Of a stretch of DNA of 64,000 nt, positions 10,755 to 23,940 are shown piece after piece. A model generated the notes under the pieces. That model saw only the letters and a list, made by a program, of their open reading frames with translations, searched no databases and was not told where the DNA came from. Origin of the DNA: Clavelina lepadiformis (Eukaryota > Chordata > Ascidiacea > Aplousobranchia > Clavelinidae). Both the position numbers and the translations under genes were made by a program. Position 1 is the first letter of the stretch. Each line of letters starts with the position of its first letter. The DNA is taken from assembly GCF_947623445.1 (NCBI RefSeq), contig NC_135241.1, forward strand, positions 1,490,501 through 1,554,500. Reading direction: 5' to 3'.

Positions 10755-13301
10755 TCATGTTTGTCATCGCACTGTTTAAATTACTGCATTTTTCTATGAA
10801 TAGCTTATATTCAATGGAAATTGTTATAAGATTGTTAACAAACTGTTGTTCTTGAAAAGATGTTTAAAAATGATACTTTTTCCATTTGAATACTTGAATA
10901 CTTCTTCCATTTGAATTGTTACTTTCCAGCTCGCTAAATTTCCGGTTTTTTATGTTTCGTTTGAAGAAACTTGGCTGAGAACATGATCTTTAGAAATAAA
11001 GAAGATTGTTTCCGTTTTCAGTTCTTATCTCAGAAAATTTACACCGTAAGGTGGCGGTATTGTGGGAAGTATTGTGGGCAGTTTTGTCCGATTCTTGGAA
11101 GTTTTTCCTCAAGACAGAGCGTTTACTTAAGTATGATTGGGGTTACCGTACTTTCATCACCCGAAAGAAAGACACGTAATGCCACCAAACGCTTGCATAG
11201 TTTTCGGTAGCCTAGCGTATTTAGGATTGTGTTGTGCAGTGAAAGACAACGCAATAGGCTACCAAAATTACTCGCATTACTAACCTCATCGAAATATCGC
11301 GGAGTGCAATATTTCGAGTTTTTACGGCTCATAGTGAATTATATTTCCACATTTAAACAACAATAGCGGCAATTTATGAATTAAATTTTGAAACGCCGTA
11401 TACCCGCTTAGAATATGATTTCCCATATTCTCCTATGTCAGCTGATAAGGAGAAGCATAGTAGAAAATTTGATAAAAGTAAAGTAATGAAGACTTAAAAC
11501 GCCTATAGCGAAAATAACTTGGTTTTGAGGGGGATCATGGCCCTCCCTAAATTTGCTATAGCCTACTTCGCTGTAGCATTAATTGTCTGGAATGCATGAC
11601 ATGGTATTACTTTCTATGCAGGTAAAATAACAGTGGTATCATATTTAAAACAGTAATTGAGTTCTTGTTTTTGTCGGTTGTATTCCTAAAGTAAGATTGT
11701 TAAAATAGGTTTTGATAAACTTGAAATATTTTGGCAATAATTCAAGGAAAGTCTTTAGGAAACGACCAGATAAAATTTCTTGCTAAAAAGGAGAACATTT
11801 TGGGAGTTTAACGCGTCCTCGGAAGACAATTCAATTGTCATGAAAAAAATGAAAAATCTTCCAAAAGGAGGAAGTTTGGCAACCATAAGTATGATCCATT
11901 AATCCCGTTTAAATTTACTACATATTTTCCTTTATCGTAAACTTTCCGTTGTTAATATGGTTTGGTAGTGAATCAAAATGCTTATGTTTCAATGTTTAAT
12001 AGGCATTTCCTCGGACGTTGATGACGTAAGAGGGTATTTTAAGGCATAATATGGTATAATTATATGGCTCTACAATAAACTTTATCCACGGACTGAGCAA
12101 AGTCTTTGCACGACTTAAACCATGGTCTCTACATAGCTACATATTGTCTACATGTCTACATAGTCTCTAAATATACAAGTTTGTAAGGACTACAGTGTGC
12201 TGAAATCAAGCGATGACTCTTCAGCACGTAAGTGCAAGACAACTTGTGCAAATTTGGCGGTCACTTCTGTTTGATTTCACAATACGATGACTTAAATTCC
12301 ATTGGTAGTAATTCTTCGCATTCCGTGAATTAGTAGCCATTGGCTAAATTCTGTGAAGCATCACTTTCTATAAATGGGTGTTCAGTGGTGTATAAATACA
12401 GTACATAAGATATCCATGTAGATAAATGTTGCGTTTCTCGCATTCCGTACTTTCCTGTTATATTTGATCGTTTATTTTTTGCAATTCATGGATTCAGGTT
12501 TCTTAGTGACTGACGAATTTACCGTGGGAACTAAAATGCTAGTCTGTCTATTATCCAATAGGTCTATGCAGTGTAACAAATAAGTGAAGTGTGCTGCGCT
12601 ACTTGATATTTTATTTTACAGTAACAGCCATCTTTGTCACATGCCGGCGTTGGCGCTACCAACTTCTGTCATTGAACTGCATTCTGGATTTCTGGTAGCT
12701 GAACGATTGACAGTGGAGTTTGTATTGTTTATTTTTCGCCGTTTGATGACTTTTGTTTGTTTGTGACTATTTTCGATCCAGACCGTAAAGTAGGCTATGA
12801 CAGGAGCACACCCGAGATTTTTTGGGCTAAACGGTATTGCAGACCGGGAGAACAGCAATCTCTGTGAAAAAAGGAGAAATTACTTTTTTGAGTCTAGTAT
12901 ACAAGTGCACAACCAGATGACATCACAATGATCACATTTCCAGCAACTGGTGTCTAGTATACAAAGGCATCCTGTGGTTGTGCACGTGTATACTATAAGA
13001 CCCCTTTTTACTCCGTTTTCTCATATATAATTTCTTATCATTACAAGGACTGATCGTGCTTGGACCACGAGTTGTTGTGCACACTGACTGCTTCCTTTCA
13101 CAACAAAATGTTGCTTCTGCACTCCCGATATCTCCGTAAAGACTGCCGTAATCTGCAGTTTCGAACCCCCGATGTCGTTATTGGTGTATAAAAAGTTTCC
13201 CTTTTGTTTATACTGTTTTTTTATGATTTTAGTTTTAAAGAACTGAAACTTAAAAAATACAAAGAACTACAGAACTAGTGATTGTCTGATTCAAGTTAAT
13301 A
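10755..13301. other. Intergenic gap with one MITE
   Basis: AT-rich sequence between the glycosyltransferase and ARMC6. The only element recognised is the palindromic MITE at 12891-13002. The open frames at 10971 and 12584 show no domain. Confidence 0.4.
12891..13002. mobile_element. Short palindromic MITE, copy 2
   Basis: About 112 bases that start AGTCTAGTATACAAGTGCAC and end in CACGTGTATACTATAAGACC. The ends are inverted repeats and the centre carries a second TCTAGTATACAAAGGC-like block. It matches the copies at 4344 and 25311. Confidence 0.7.
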
Positions 13302-16300
13302 ATGGCTGCAGTAAAAGCAATCACTCAGGAGACATTCGACCAAGTTGTCCGAGAAAATATTGAAGACTTTGAGATGGAAGAAATGGAAGCAGTTAATGAT
13401 GCTGTGGAACAATTCACTTCACAGGTAAGGTAGGTTGTAGGCTGGGCTACAGCCTGTTGTTCTGGTAAAGCACCATCTTGGTAGCGTCAGCAGCTAGTCC
13501 AGTTTTAATTAAGTTTTTTATCTTTTTTTATTCTTTGCCTAATTTTAACAAAATCTGAGACATTGGATTGCATAGCTGAGTGGATTTGATATATAATAAC
13601 CCCTAGTGTATATGCCGTTAATAAAATCACTTATGTCTGTATGTATACATTGATAAATCCAATGAAATTACTAGCTGCCGGCTGAGAAAGTTTATTCTTT
13701 TTTATTTGGAAATACCCCGTGCAACAATGTGATGAAACAATAGTCATTACACGCACAATTAATTTTAATGCCTTGCTCAATCAGCAAACTTTATTATCTG
13801 GACTACCTGTATTTGAACGTCTTGTGTTTTTTCACACGGGTATAAATCAATCCGTTTGGGATTTGCTGTTAGGTTGTTCGTATCGTTTGATTGGATTGTT
13901 TAAGATTTTATACTCACTTACAAGTGTAAAATGAACACAGGGTGTCAGTCTTACGATGATCATTAAAGCAGCGAAGAAAGACGGACATAAAGTCATAAAA
14001 TTAGTCGAAGAGCTCAAAAGCATAAGCGGTGAAGACCTTTCCGATAGTGACAATGGTAAGAATTTAAATTGTTGTAATGGTAACATATTGAAGTACCAGC
14101 CAATAGCTGTTATTTAAATTAAAAAGATGATATGTAAGAAGTATTCTAGAAATCAAATGTTTTCGTGTGTTTCAGAATGCTTGAAGTCAGTCCTAAACTT
14201 ACTTACAACACAGTTTAAAAATGACCTTGCCAACCGATACCAGGCGGCAAAGATTGCAAACGCCCATAAAATTGTGTTCGAAATCTGTCAAGTTCACAAA
14301 GAAAACAAGGAAATTTTTCCAAGTAAGAACGGACTTTAAGTCTCTTTGAAAGTCACCACTCCCTCGAGTGACCAAAGTCGACACTGAACAAAGCGTAATG
14401 TTGTGTAAATTATTGTTAAAGTATAATACTAATTGGTAGTACTGCCAAGTAGGACACAAAAAGACTGCTTATTTGGGATGAGCCGATACGAACCCAAACC
14501 CGAATAGATTCGCCGAATATCGCCTTTATGTAAGATTCGGGCGAATACGAATACCAACAATGGCGAACCCGAATACAATATTAATTATAAATTTACTGAC
14601 TTTTGTTAAAAATGATGATCTAGTTTCCCGACAAAGCTAAACTAGAGTCAGCAGTACTTATAATGAAGGTCGTTTTCCTAACGATTTTTCTTTTTCAATC
14701 GTTTTTTAAACACTATTTTTCGAAAGAAAGCGATTTATTTATCGATTACATCATGTTACAAGCAAGACTTGACAAATTTTGGATGAAATTCTATTGTTTG
14801 GTTCTAACACGAATAGATTCGGGATTCGTTCGTGTTGACCTTAATGATATTCGGGTTTGTACGAACCCGAATAATCTTCCTCGCAGCACATCCCTCCTGC
14901 TTATTGGTTGCCGGGCAAAATTTTTAGGGCTTGTCAACCCTGTCATGTTCTGTAGTTAGTTTGAAATGCGTGTTTTGGTAAAGGCCTGGTTACTTTCTGC
15001 TATCTTGCAGTATATATAGCACATGAATCCATAAAGGGGTGCATCTGTCATCAGCTTTTAGTTAAAAAACTGCATATAATTTTAAAATAATTATCAGCAT
15101 TAATGTTTGTGGTACAGAGACGTTTATATATCATTTAAAAATGTTTTTCCTGAAATGCTTGCATTATGTTATTAGTTCTGCATTTTTAAATCCTTCTTCT
15201 ACAGTTTGTCTTGCAACATTTGCTTCTCTGATTGATGGCCAACCAGATCTCATTTCAACTGATGGAATTGATTTTTTGCTCACTCATTTACAAGGTCTTT
15301 ATGAGAGGTTTTAGTGACAGATTTGTTTATTTATCTGTCACAGGCAAATTTTTTAATTTTTTTTCCAGTTATTTATAGTATAATATAGTATAGTATAATG
15401 ATACCTTATGACTAGGGCAAGTTTTTGCAACTTTTGCAACTTTTTTTTACAGCTTCCGGCAGCTTCCTAAATACTCAGAATTTATGTATTATGATGTTTT
15501 AAGCTGTTTGTAGGAATTTTATATTGCAACTTTTTTCTATTTTTCATGCAACTTTTTACTGCAACTTTTATCAAGTATTGCGCAAAATGTAAAGGAGTGA
15601 TTTAAAAAACATGCTATAAAACTATTTCTAGTATGTTTCTATTCTCTTTGCTTTGCATAACAAAGAGCTACGTGTTGAATAAGCTGCATCTCAATGTTAT
15701 CTATGACGCAACACTTGGCTTGCAAGCTAGAAGTTCAACAACCCCAGCCAAGCACGACAGTGCCCGAACTAAATTAGAAGTGGAAGTATGACTTGGCTTT
15801 TGGCCAAGCCCGCACAAACGGAAACAGGTTGTGTCTAGTCTTTCGAGGTCATTTTTTGTTGAGATAGCTTAGTTAGTTGCAGACCTAGGGGGGTTGGGGT
15901 GTGGTATTTGACTTGTTTTGGGGGGAGGGGTGGGTTAACGCTTTGCTGTTTGGCTTTTTGCGGAAAATTATTTCCGCATTGCGTTATTTTCTTGCTGCGT
16001 ATCGGCAAAAAATGTTATTTTCGGCGGTCTCGCCAGGCCGTCCGTGAAATGGGAAAGTACCAAATTTGACAGCTCTACATGAGCTGACAGCGAAATGCTG
16101 TCATGTAGGTTTCAAACCTAAAGAACATATAAATGTATGCATGATCGATTGTATAGCGAAGAAAGAAACGGAACAAGCAGACACCCTGCAAATCTTAAAC
16201 TGTTGGGTTATACAACGGATCCTTTTGAGTATCTCATACCCTAATGCTTTTAAAAACTTGTGCATAAATGCAACTTTCTCACGTTTTTAGTGCAACAAAA

Positions 16301-19300
16301 ACTTGCCCTACTTATGACTTATATATTTATCCCCTTGTTTTGGAAAATCTTTTTTGACTCTAGAGATGTATGCAATGTATATGCAAGTTTAATGTCAAAC
16401 TTAGTGTCTTGGGTAAGACCTAAACTTGCTTATTCTTCTTTCATAGTTGCTGATGATGAAGAAATAACCGCATTATTTCTCCGAATTATTCGATTTTCTT
16501 GCACTAAGCACGAATCCAATCGCGTCCACCTGGTCAAGTCGAATGGAATTGAGCACATAATGCTTAGTGCTGAGAGGTTTAAAGGTCTAATTTAGTTTTA
16601 CTCCTGTAATCATCATCATCGTTTTAATCCAAAAACTGTTACAAGTTTGCTTAATTGCTGATAACTGAATTATCTTTAAAAAAAAACTGTTGAGTTTAGT
16701 TCGGTTTTGATGACCTTCGGTGCCTTTTAATCAGGATCGATATCTGTCGTGAGAGAAGCTTGTGGAGCGTTGCGATGTTTAACAATGGATGATGATGTCA
16801 GAGTTCAATTTGGCAAGGCCCATGAACACACAAAGCTCGTTGTGATGGAACATTCAGGATTGGAGAGATTGTTCCAGTTGGCAAGAAGTAGGTTTATCTT
16901 AAACTTTCTTTATAATGCCTTTAATTACGACATGTATATATATGAAAAATCTGCATAACAATGGATTACAAGTTTGCAAGCTGTATTAACTCCTACAGCA
17001 ATACAAGATTTCTAGTCCTTTATCTTATTTTCTTCAGCTCACGAACAACATGCAACAGTGTCAAGTGAGGTTTGTCTCACCATGGGCAAGCTGATGGTCA
17101 GAAATGAGTTCTGTCAGCAGCTTGTCGACTTGGGAGGCCTCGATTTGATTTTGTCAATAACAGAAATCCACATCGACAAACAGGTATGTAATGGATTAAT
17201 GGTATAATGTGCTAAATACCGGAATTTGATGTTGTCTGTTTATATGTAACTGCATACTTACAGTATTTCTGGTTTGAGTTTGCTTTGTCACCCTGTTCAA
17301 TTTCTGATACTGATAGGAAGAGCTGTGGACTATACTGTCGATTAGAAGTGGGTTTGTGAAAACCACTAAGTTTTGTGATCACTTTCACCACTAGTACATT
17401 TTGTGTAAAACTTTGTATTTTAACAACATTCAAGATGAAACATTGGAACTTATACAGCACACAACTACGTACATGCCATCAGGGACAAGCAAACTTGATT
17501 TGGTGTTTTTAAGATTGCTGGCTTAGGTTGGGTTGTGTTAGAAAAATTATGATAATTTTTGGACATGCAAAATTTCATACAAATACTTAGACAACAATTA
17601 TCCATAGAGATAATATAAGAATAGAGCCAAAACAAGTCATTGCTGCCGGTAGCTTTTTTACTGCAAACACTTAACGGATGAAGTGTTGGTTACTGCAGTG
17701 GTGTTAATTTAAAATTATACAAATAAAAAACTTAATGAATGGCAATTCAGTTAGAATTTAATGCAATTAGAACGTAAAAAGAACAACAAATTGTAAGAAA
17801 ACGTTTACACCACAACGACATCTTCGTAATCGAACGCATCACCATACCCCTTCGCCCATTTTGGTAGTTCTTCATCAACATTACTGGTAGGAGAATTCAC
17901 AACATTCCAGTTTTTATCTTGTACAACAGTTGGTTTGTCGGCGTAATTCGGCCTGGATGACAAGTGTCCTTGAAACCGGGGTGACACTCGCCCCTGCAGC
18001 CTGGGTGAGAACCTACTTTGGGGCTGGGGTGAAATCCTTCCTTGGGGTTTCGGGGACATTGTGTCCTGTGGTTTAGACTGTGGTCGATCTTGGAGCATTT
18101 TTTCTATGCCCAAGTACGTGGGTTGCTGGTAGCGGGGCAGGGACCCCGATTTTTTATGTGTGGGTGAATGGGGGTTTCTGGGAAGGGTGCTGGCCTCATT
18201 TGCCCCACGCTGCGCTTCAGTCATCTCCCAGGTCTTCCGGATCCGTTGAACTCCGGCAATATCTTTGGGACGCCACGAGATCCGGACACGTGGAGGAACG
18301 TTGAGCGGAATGTCGCTTCCATAGTCATCCTTGGATGTGAAGGACACTTGGAGGAGAGCGTCCTCGTAAGGTCGCTCGAGTTCGATGTTGAAGTCAGTGG
18401 CAAGAGCTGTGTTGGATTCCCATATGGCTTGTGTTGGAATCTCCACCTGAAACATGAGATGAAATTTCAGTCTTGTTCCCCTTTAACCTGATTTACTTCA
18501 CTAATATGTGTACCATACTCTTAGAAGACTCTGCGAAATGTAACTGCACCAGTGACGATTTGTGTTCCGTCGTAGCATTACCTCTTGCTGTGGGGAAATT
18601 CTGCACAGGCTGTAGTCATCTGTGATGTTGACTCTAATTGTCAAACTTCGTCCATACGCGACTTGCAGCATCAATCCCGACTCCAAAAGTTCTTGGTTAG
18701 GAAAACTCTTTTGTTCCTTCTGGATGGCGTTGACAACATGCGGCAGATCGTCGCATATGCTCACCTGCAAAATGACAACAAGCAACTAATGAACGTGCAC
18801 TGTAAAGCAACCAGCAAGGGAACACATTCAAACACAGTTTGAAACAGTAAAAATGAGGCTGACAGCACCAGAATAACATTCAACCAGGAGCGACATCAGA
18901 CCACAACAGGAATTGAAGGCAGGTTTCATGTTTTAGAATCAACCGCCTGCTGCTATTGTGATGCCAACTTGTCGTGCTTGTGACGAGTAGGATTACAGTA
19001 AACATTTCCACACCAACCGATCGTTTTATGGTTGTTTGTTGGCGAATATTTTATAACCAAATTTTGCAACACTTCTTTAAGCCCCTTTGACCTACTTTCA
19101 TGACTTGTCTTTTCTTTTTAGCATCAGCCAAGTAGATTGATGCCGTCATCCGCTTTACGGTATCAGTGTTTCCGACCAAATGTACGCAATAATGTTTATT
19201 CGGCTTCATCCTAACGTTTCAGGAAAAGGTTTTCTGAAATGGAAACCCTGTATATAACTTTGCAAAGACAAATATTTTCTAAAAATTGCGATCTGACATA

Positions 19301-22300
19301 CACGTAGTGCGTTGACTAGCACTTTACTAACGTTATTTTATAAAGTAGTCTTAGAAAAAGCCCATATAGCTTTGACTGGAATAAAATCAAGTCTTCATGG
19401 AAATTGCTTTAACGTTTCATGCATCAGTGCGTCTTAAATGATTTGGAACGTCAACATTGGGTTGCTGGTTAATATCTGTCACTCGCATGAGTGAACTATC
19501 GTTCACTTTCAGACGTGCTTAATTTTACAACTAATTTAGCGGCTGGATTTTTATCAACATTCAGTCTGTGTTGCAGCTCCCTGTCAAATACGTCAAACAT
19601 TTTTAATGTTTTTAATTTCTCGTCCATTGAACGCGCAGGCCTGGGGCAAATTTTTTCAAGCTCTATGTAATGATTGTCTACCTCTCTGTGCCTTGTTATG
19701 AACTTTAACTGCAACGATTTACAGTTAAAGCTAAATTATATCTGCTTATGACAACCTGTGTGACCTCTTAAACACGACATGACACTTGCCCCTCCGTCTT
19801 TCCATCCTAAGCTACCCTGTCAGTCTTGTGCACTGGACTTCTAATCCTAATCCCTATCATCATTGCGGCGCTATCTATGAACTGCTGTAAGCACTTCCTC
19901 GCGAAAATAATTGAAGGAATCACCGCTGATTGCTCGTCTTTACGTCTCAGGGTATCGGAAACCTGATACTCCCACACTTTTCTTTGGCAGTTCTACGAAG
20001 ACTCAACTTAATCATCTAGATTCTAGAAGCTTGAAAGGTCGCTATTTCTTTAGCAATGTGGGCACCAACGTTGTTAAAAAAAAGTAATTTTTCCAAGATG
20101 ACATCATTGCTATAAAAAGCACGCATGTGCTGTTTACAAAATCCGTCAGTACCAAGCTAGCTTCACTCCTTTCGCTTCCAGTGCACTTTGAACATCAAAA
20201 AATTCCTTCCAAAATCTGCCAGAAATCCCGCCATAAAATTTTAATGACCGGTTAGATTCGGTCCGTTTTGGCAACTAATTTATATCACTGTGAGTAGGTT
20301 GGTCTTCCAAATTACAACCTAACTCCACCACTTACAGGTCTGTTAGTATCCAGATCTGTGGAAAATGATACTGTGTAGCCTTCCTTTTAATAGTGCATTG
20401 TCTTTGCTTATTTGCCTGTCTGTTGACCTCTATTTCCAGGTACTCGTCATTGTTCTAAAAACAATGGGTTTTGCTTGTCCACTTAATTGTAGCCGTTTTA
20501 TCTGGCAAGAAAATCACAGGCTATCCACTTCGCTTCAGGTGACGTTAACTACTGCACGTCGTTCTACAGTGTGACATCATAATAATAGCGCTTAACGTAA
20601 CAATTTCTTTAACCCACGAAGGGTGTTGTCCGTAACCACTGCAACTGATTCGTGTCACTGCTCTTGTTACTTCAAAGTAGTTATGCTTCAGTGATAGCCG
20701 CAAATTTAACCTTTTTTTCACCAACCTAAACTGCTATGCTAAAGGGCTAACTTGCCATTACTTACCATAATCAATCAGCAACTTAATAATTCATAACTAG
20801 CAGTCCGGCGCATAATATAACTTTTCTTACTACGAGACATGTCAAGTGAAACGAGTGCTGAATGAGTCAGATATTTTCGATCGCTGATACATGACGTTTC
20901 GCTCGCTACGTAAACAACTAAGCATGTTCTCACCTACGAGTCGCTGATGGTGACTTGAACCTGGTTATTGTTTTTTTATATTTTGCTGACGACTTCTGTG
21001 ATAAAAAGGCTTTTTATGAAGTTCAGTTACATCCTATTGAAAATGACTTGCGCTTTTTCGTAATGACGTCATCGGCATCAAGCGCATTGAAGATTCGCAA
21101 AAGTAATTCGTGTTTCTTAGTTGCTTTGATTTCCTCACAAATCCTGTCAATTATCGCAATATCTGAAGTTCCTTTCGCTGAAAGACGAGCACATTCCTTT
21201 ATCGTCACAATCCATTGCACGAGTGTTTGATTGTTCGCAGACAACCAGCATTGTGACGACATACCTTCGTTTTGCTGAGTGCGCTCAGGTTACAAAAACT
21301 ACAAAACTTCTGTTTTGTTTTGGATCGAGCGGAACGAAAACTTCGACAGAAGCCCAGGAAAAACGATTCGGCTGCTTCTTACTTCTCAATTTAACCGGAT
21401 TAAACGAATGCACTTCTGCTTTGCGGCGTCATTTATCATATCGCCTTTAGACGATTAGCTTAACCTGAACTGTTTTTATGGACAAGACTTCGTAAATTAT
21501 GCACAAGTACTTCAATTAAGGTGGTCGCGCCCATTTTCGTAGAATAAATCGCCCCGGGGCATCGCCGCTAGGCTGCGCTGTACATACGTAAGCAAAAGAT
21601 CTGATCACGATCAAATAGTTTCGGTTGTTACCGTTTACCTAGAAATAATTCTACGTTCAAAGCGATTTTTATCAGTGTTGTCCTGTAAGCCACAAGCATT
21701 GTGTTTAATTCATTGATGTACATCTTTATCACTTTGATCTCCCCAGAACGTTGTGCGACAGTGCGTGACGTTGCTGAAAGCGATCAGCGGAAACGACGAC
21801 GTCAAAGTGGCGGTGGTGAAGGCGGGCGGGATAGACTTCCTACTCAAGACCCTGAACAATCACAAGTCAAACGCTTCTGTGAGTTTCAATCAACCCATGC
21901 CGACCTATCCCCCTCATTATGGTTAATTATAATTATCGAGGTTTAGGCTAAATCGTTGTATGGCACACCACAAGAAGCTAAAGCATGTGTGGCTGCGATG
22001 TATACTTTTGGCATTTGCTTATCAAATAGTTTATAAACTCCAGCGCCCTATACACAAATAATACAAATACATAGCAGACGCTTATCGCTTCAAGTGGTTA
22101 CTGTTAATTAACATGGTGTTTGTTTTGTGATTTTGGACTGAAGAGTGACGAGTGTTGTTTGCTGTCGGTAGATATGCGAGGCTTGTTTCGCCGCTCTTAC
22201 TACGCTAGCTCTAAGAAACCCTTCTCATTGTGACGCAATAATGTCGAAAAACGCGGCACTTCTGATGAAGGAAGCGATGTTGGAACACAGCGATCATCCG

Positions 22301-23205
22301 GGAGTGCAGGTTCGTTGCATCTTCTTCATGATAAAGATTGTAAACTTTCCTCAGGTGCTGTGGTGCGATTTAGAAGTCGTTCGTATAACCAAAAACAACA
22401 GGGCAGTACCGTTTGTATGTTCTCTGTTTGTATTCGTGTTGGTCCCAGGTCATTTGAACCCAAGGATTATTCAGCCCACAAAAGTTGGCTGGTCTTCCTG
22501 GTTTGATCCGACCTTCATCCGTTCATACTGCGCACTCACCTTTCCGAAACGAAAGTTTATCTGTCGATGAAGCGGTCTCAAACTCTTGTGACCACCTTTT
22601 TGTTACTGATTCCACAGAAACAAGCCTGCATGGCGGTCCGCAACTTGGTGGCGCGCACACGACACCACACGAAAGCTTTCATTGACCATGGCGTGGAAGG
22701 TCTGATCAGGAGAGCCAGAGAAGAACATAAAAAAGGTAAAACAATGAAGAAAACATTAAAGGTGTCGATTAAAAACAAAATGAAACGACGTATGTGCTGT
22801 TGACTGTCACGGACTTTAAGAACCATGAGTAATCATAATATGAGATTTTGGAAACGCGTAAATACATCTACATCGGTATAATGCTAGTACACAAGAGAAA
22901 AAAGTTCACAAAAGTATCAGTTAAGTTTTTATCATGGTGTCTAGATTATTTTTCAGTTGGAGTTATAATCTCAATACAAACATTTTACCTTATTTTGCTT
23001 TCGCAGTTTCCCAATTGGATTAGTTTTTATAGACATTTTATTTCGAATGAAGTTTTTGCCTAAGCAAATGTCAGTTGATCTGCAATTCACCTTTCTTGCA
23101 TTGTCAGTTTTGGAAGACGAGAGCAAAGCGGCTTTACGTGATCTTGAAGTGGACGTGGAGCTCAAAGAAAGATGGCGTGGCGAAAATATTGGAATTACTT
23201 CTTGA
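13302..23205 (+). CDS. ARMC6: Armadillo repeat-containing protein 6
   Basis: ARMC6 is a conserved armadillo-repeat scaffold protein whose molecular role is not well defined. Eleven exons were assembled: 13302-13424, 13941-14055, 14176-14322, 15205-15294, 16447-16584, 16735-16887, 17038-17183, 21747-21878, 22172-22309, 22618-22735 and 23108-23205, giving 465 aa, close to the length of vertebrate ARMC6. Landmarks are [19 protein letters not shown] at the N-terminus, [93 protein letters not shown] and the C-terminal [17 protein letters not shown]. Introns 3 and 4 each hold a hAT-type element with an 8-bp target duplication. Intron 7, about 4.6 kb, contains an entire gene on the opposite strand. 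A polyadenylation signal follows at 23430. Confidence 0.92.
14473..14896. mobile_element. hAT-type non-autonomous element in ARMC6 intron 3
   Basis: The element starts TTGGGATGAGCCGATACG and ends GCAGCACATCCCTC, giving short imperfect inverted ends. It is flanked on both sides by the identical 8 bases CTGCTTAT (14465-14472 and 14897-14904), the target-duplication length of the hAT superfamily. The interior repeats CGAACCCGAATA and its reverse complement. No transposase frame was recognised. Confidence 0.75.
15413..16310. mobile_element. hAT-type non-autonomous element in ARMC6 intron 4
   Basis: This 898-bp element starts TAGGGCAAGTTTTTG and ends with its exact reverse complement, CAAAAACTTGCCCTA, a perfect 15-bp terminal inverted repeat. 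The 8 bases CTTATGAC flank both sides (15405-15412 and 16311-16318). The interior has GCAACTTTT-rich ends and a G-rich tract near 15890-15935, with no recognised transposase. It is a non-autonomous hAT-type insertion and its perfect ends suggest limited decay. Confidence 0.85.
17805..21262 (-). CDS. Unrecognised gene nested antisense in ARMC6 intron 7
   Basis: Four minus-strand exons (21262-21048, 19210-19096, 18764-18582, 18446-17805) join in phase to give 384 aa. The first exon encodes a helical region ([16 protein letters not shown]...[15 protein letters not shown]). The middle looks like a beta-rich domain ([69 protein letters not shown]). The last ~150 residues are disordered and Pro/Ser/Arg/Gln-rich with repeated SPxxQGR-type units, ending in an acidic tail with a tyrosine ([11 protein letters not shown]). 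An adaptor-like protein is plausible, and the LP...V layout is faintly like CABIT domains, but I would not name it. The first 5' splice site (AA|GTCATT) is weak, so the protein may instead start at the ATG at 19209. Confidence 0.6.
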
Positions 23206-23429
23206 AACTGATGCTTCGCGTCTTTTATCCAATTATTTAAAATGTACTCAAATTATTGTAACTCCGCGAAAAAAATTTGTGCGTTAAGTAGCTTGTGCGC
23301 TAAAAGTCACTGTGTTTCTTATTCAGTTAAATTTTATCCAATTTTGCACCGGATTTATGATTAGGAAAGTGAAATATTTATTCAAGTGTAAGTTTCATGC
23401 TTGTTTTTCTTTACATTTCTGTACTTCAA

Positions 23430-23435
23430 AATAAA
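23430..23435 (+). terminator. Polyadenylation signal of ARMC6
   Basis: An AATAAA hexamer lies about 225 bases after the ARMC6 stop codon, the first good signal downstream. Confidence 0.5.
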
Positions 23436-23940
23436 CTTGGTGTTATTTTCGTAATTATATTTCGTCATTGCTGGCACGTAAGTTATGATAAAACACTGGA
23501 GTACTAAACGTATGCTGTAAGAATATTGTTATTCCGACTTCCCCTAAAGGCTGGGTACTACCTAACAAAAGACAAAGGGCGATTTATGATACTCCATGCC
23601 AAAATTGCAACTCTACATACATTTTAGGAAACCAAAGCTCTCACATGACTAGGATGAAAAGCATAAAAGAGGTATCTTCAACTTTCGACGAGAAAAAACT
23701 TCTTTAAATTGACATGAAGGACGCACGTACTTTGGATTTCGAACAAAATTATTGGAAACGTAAATTCATTGAATTCTTTTTCATAAATGAACATGATGAC
23801 GCTGTTAATGATAAAAAGGTTACCAAGCAATTTATTTCGAGTTTTTTACATGATCACAGTTAATTTGTATTGTGTTGCTGTTTCTTTTAAAGAAACTTTT
23901 TATGTATGTATTTTTATTACTGTATTATAACCATTACTAT

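Noticed and set aside
19496-19714. Minus-strand open frame ending in a Lys/Ser-rich tail ([20 protein letters not shown]...)
   Set aside because: It lies in the intron of the nested antisense gene and vaguely suggests a transposon remnant, but no family motif could be recognised.
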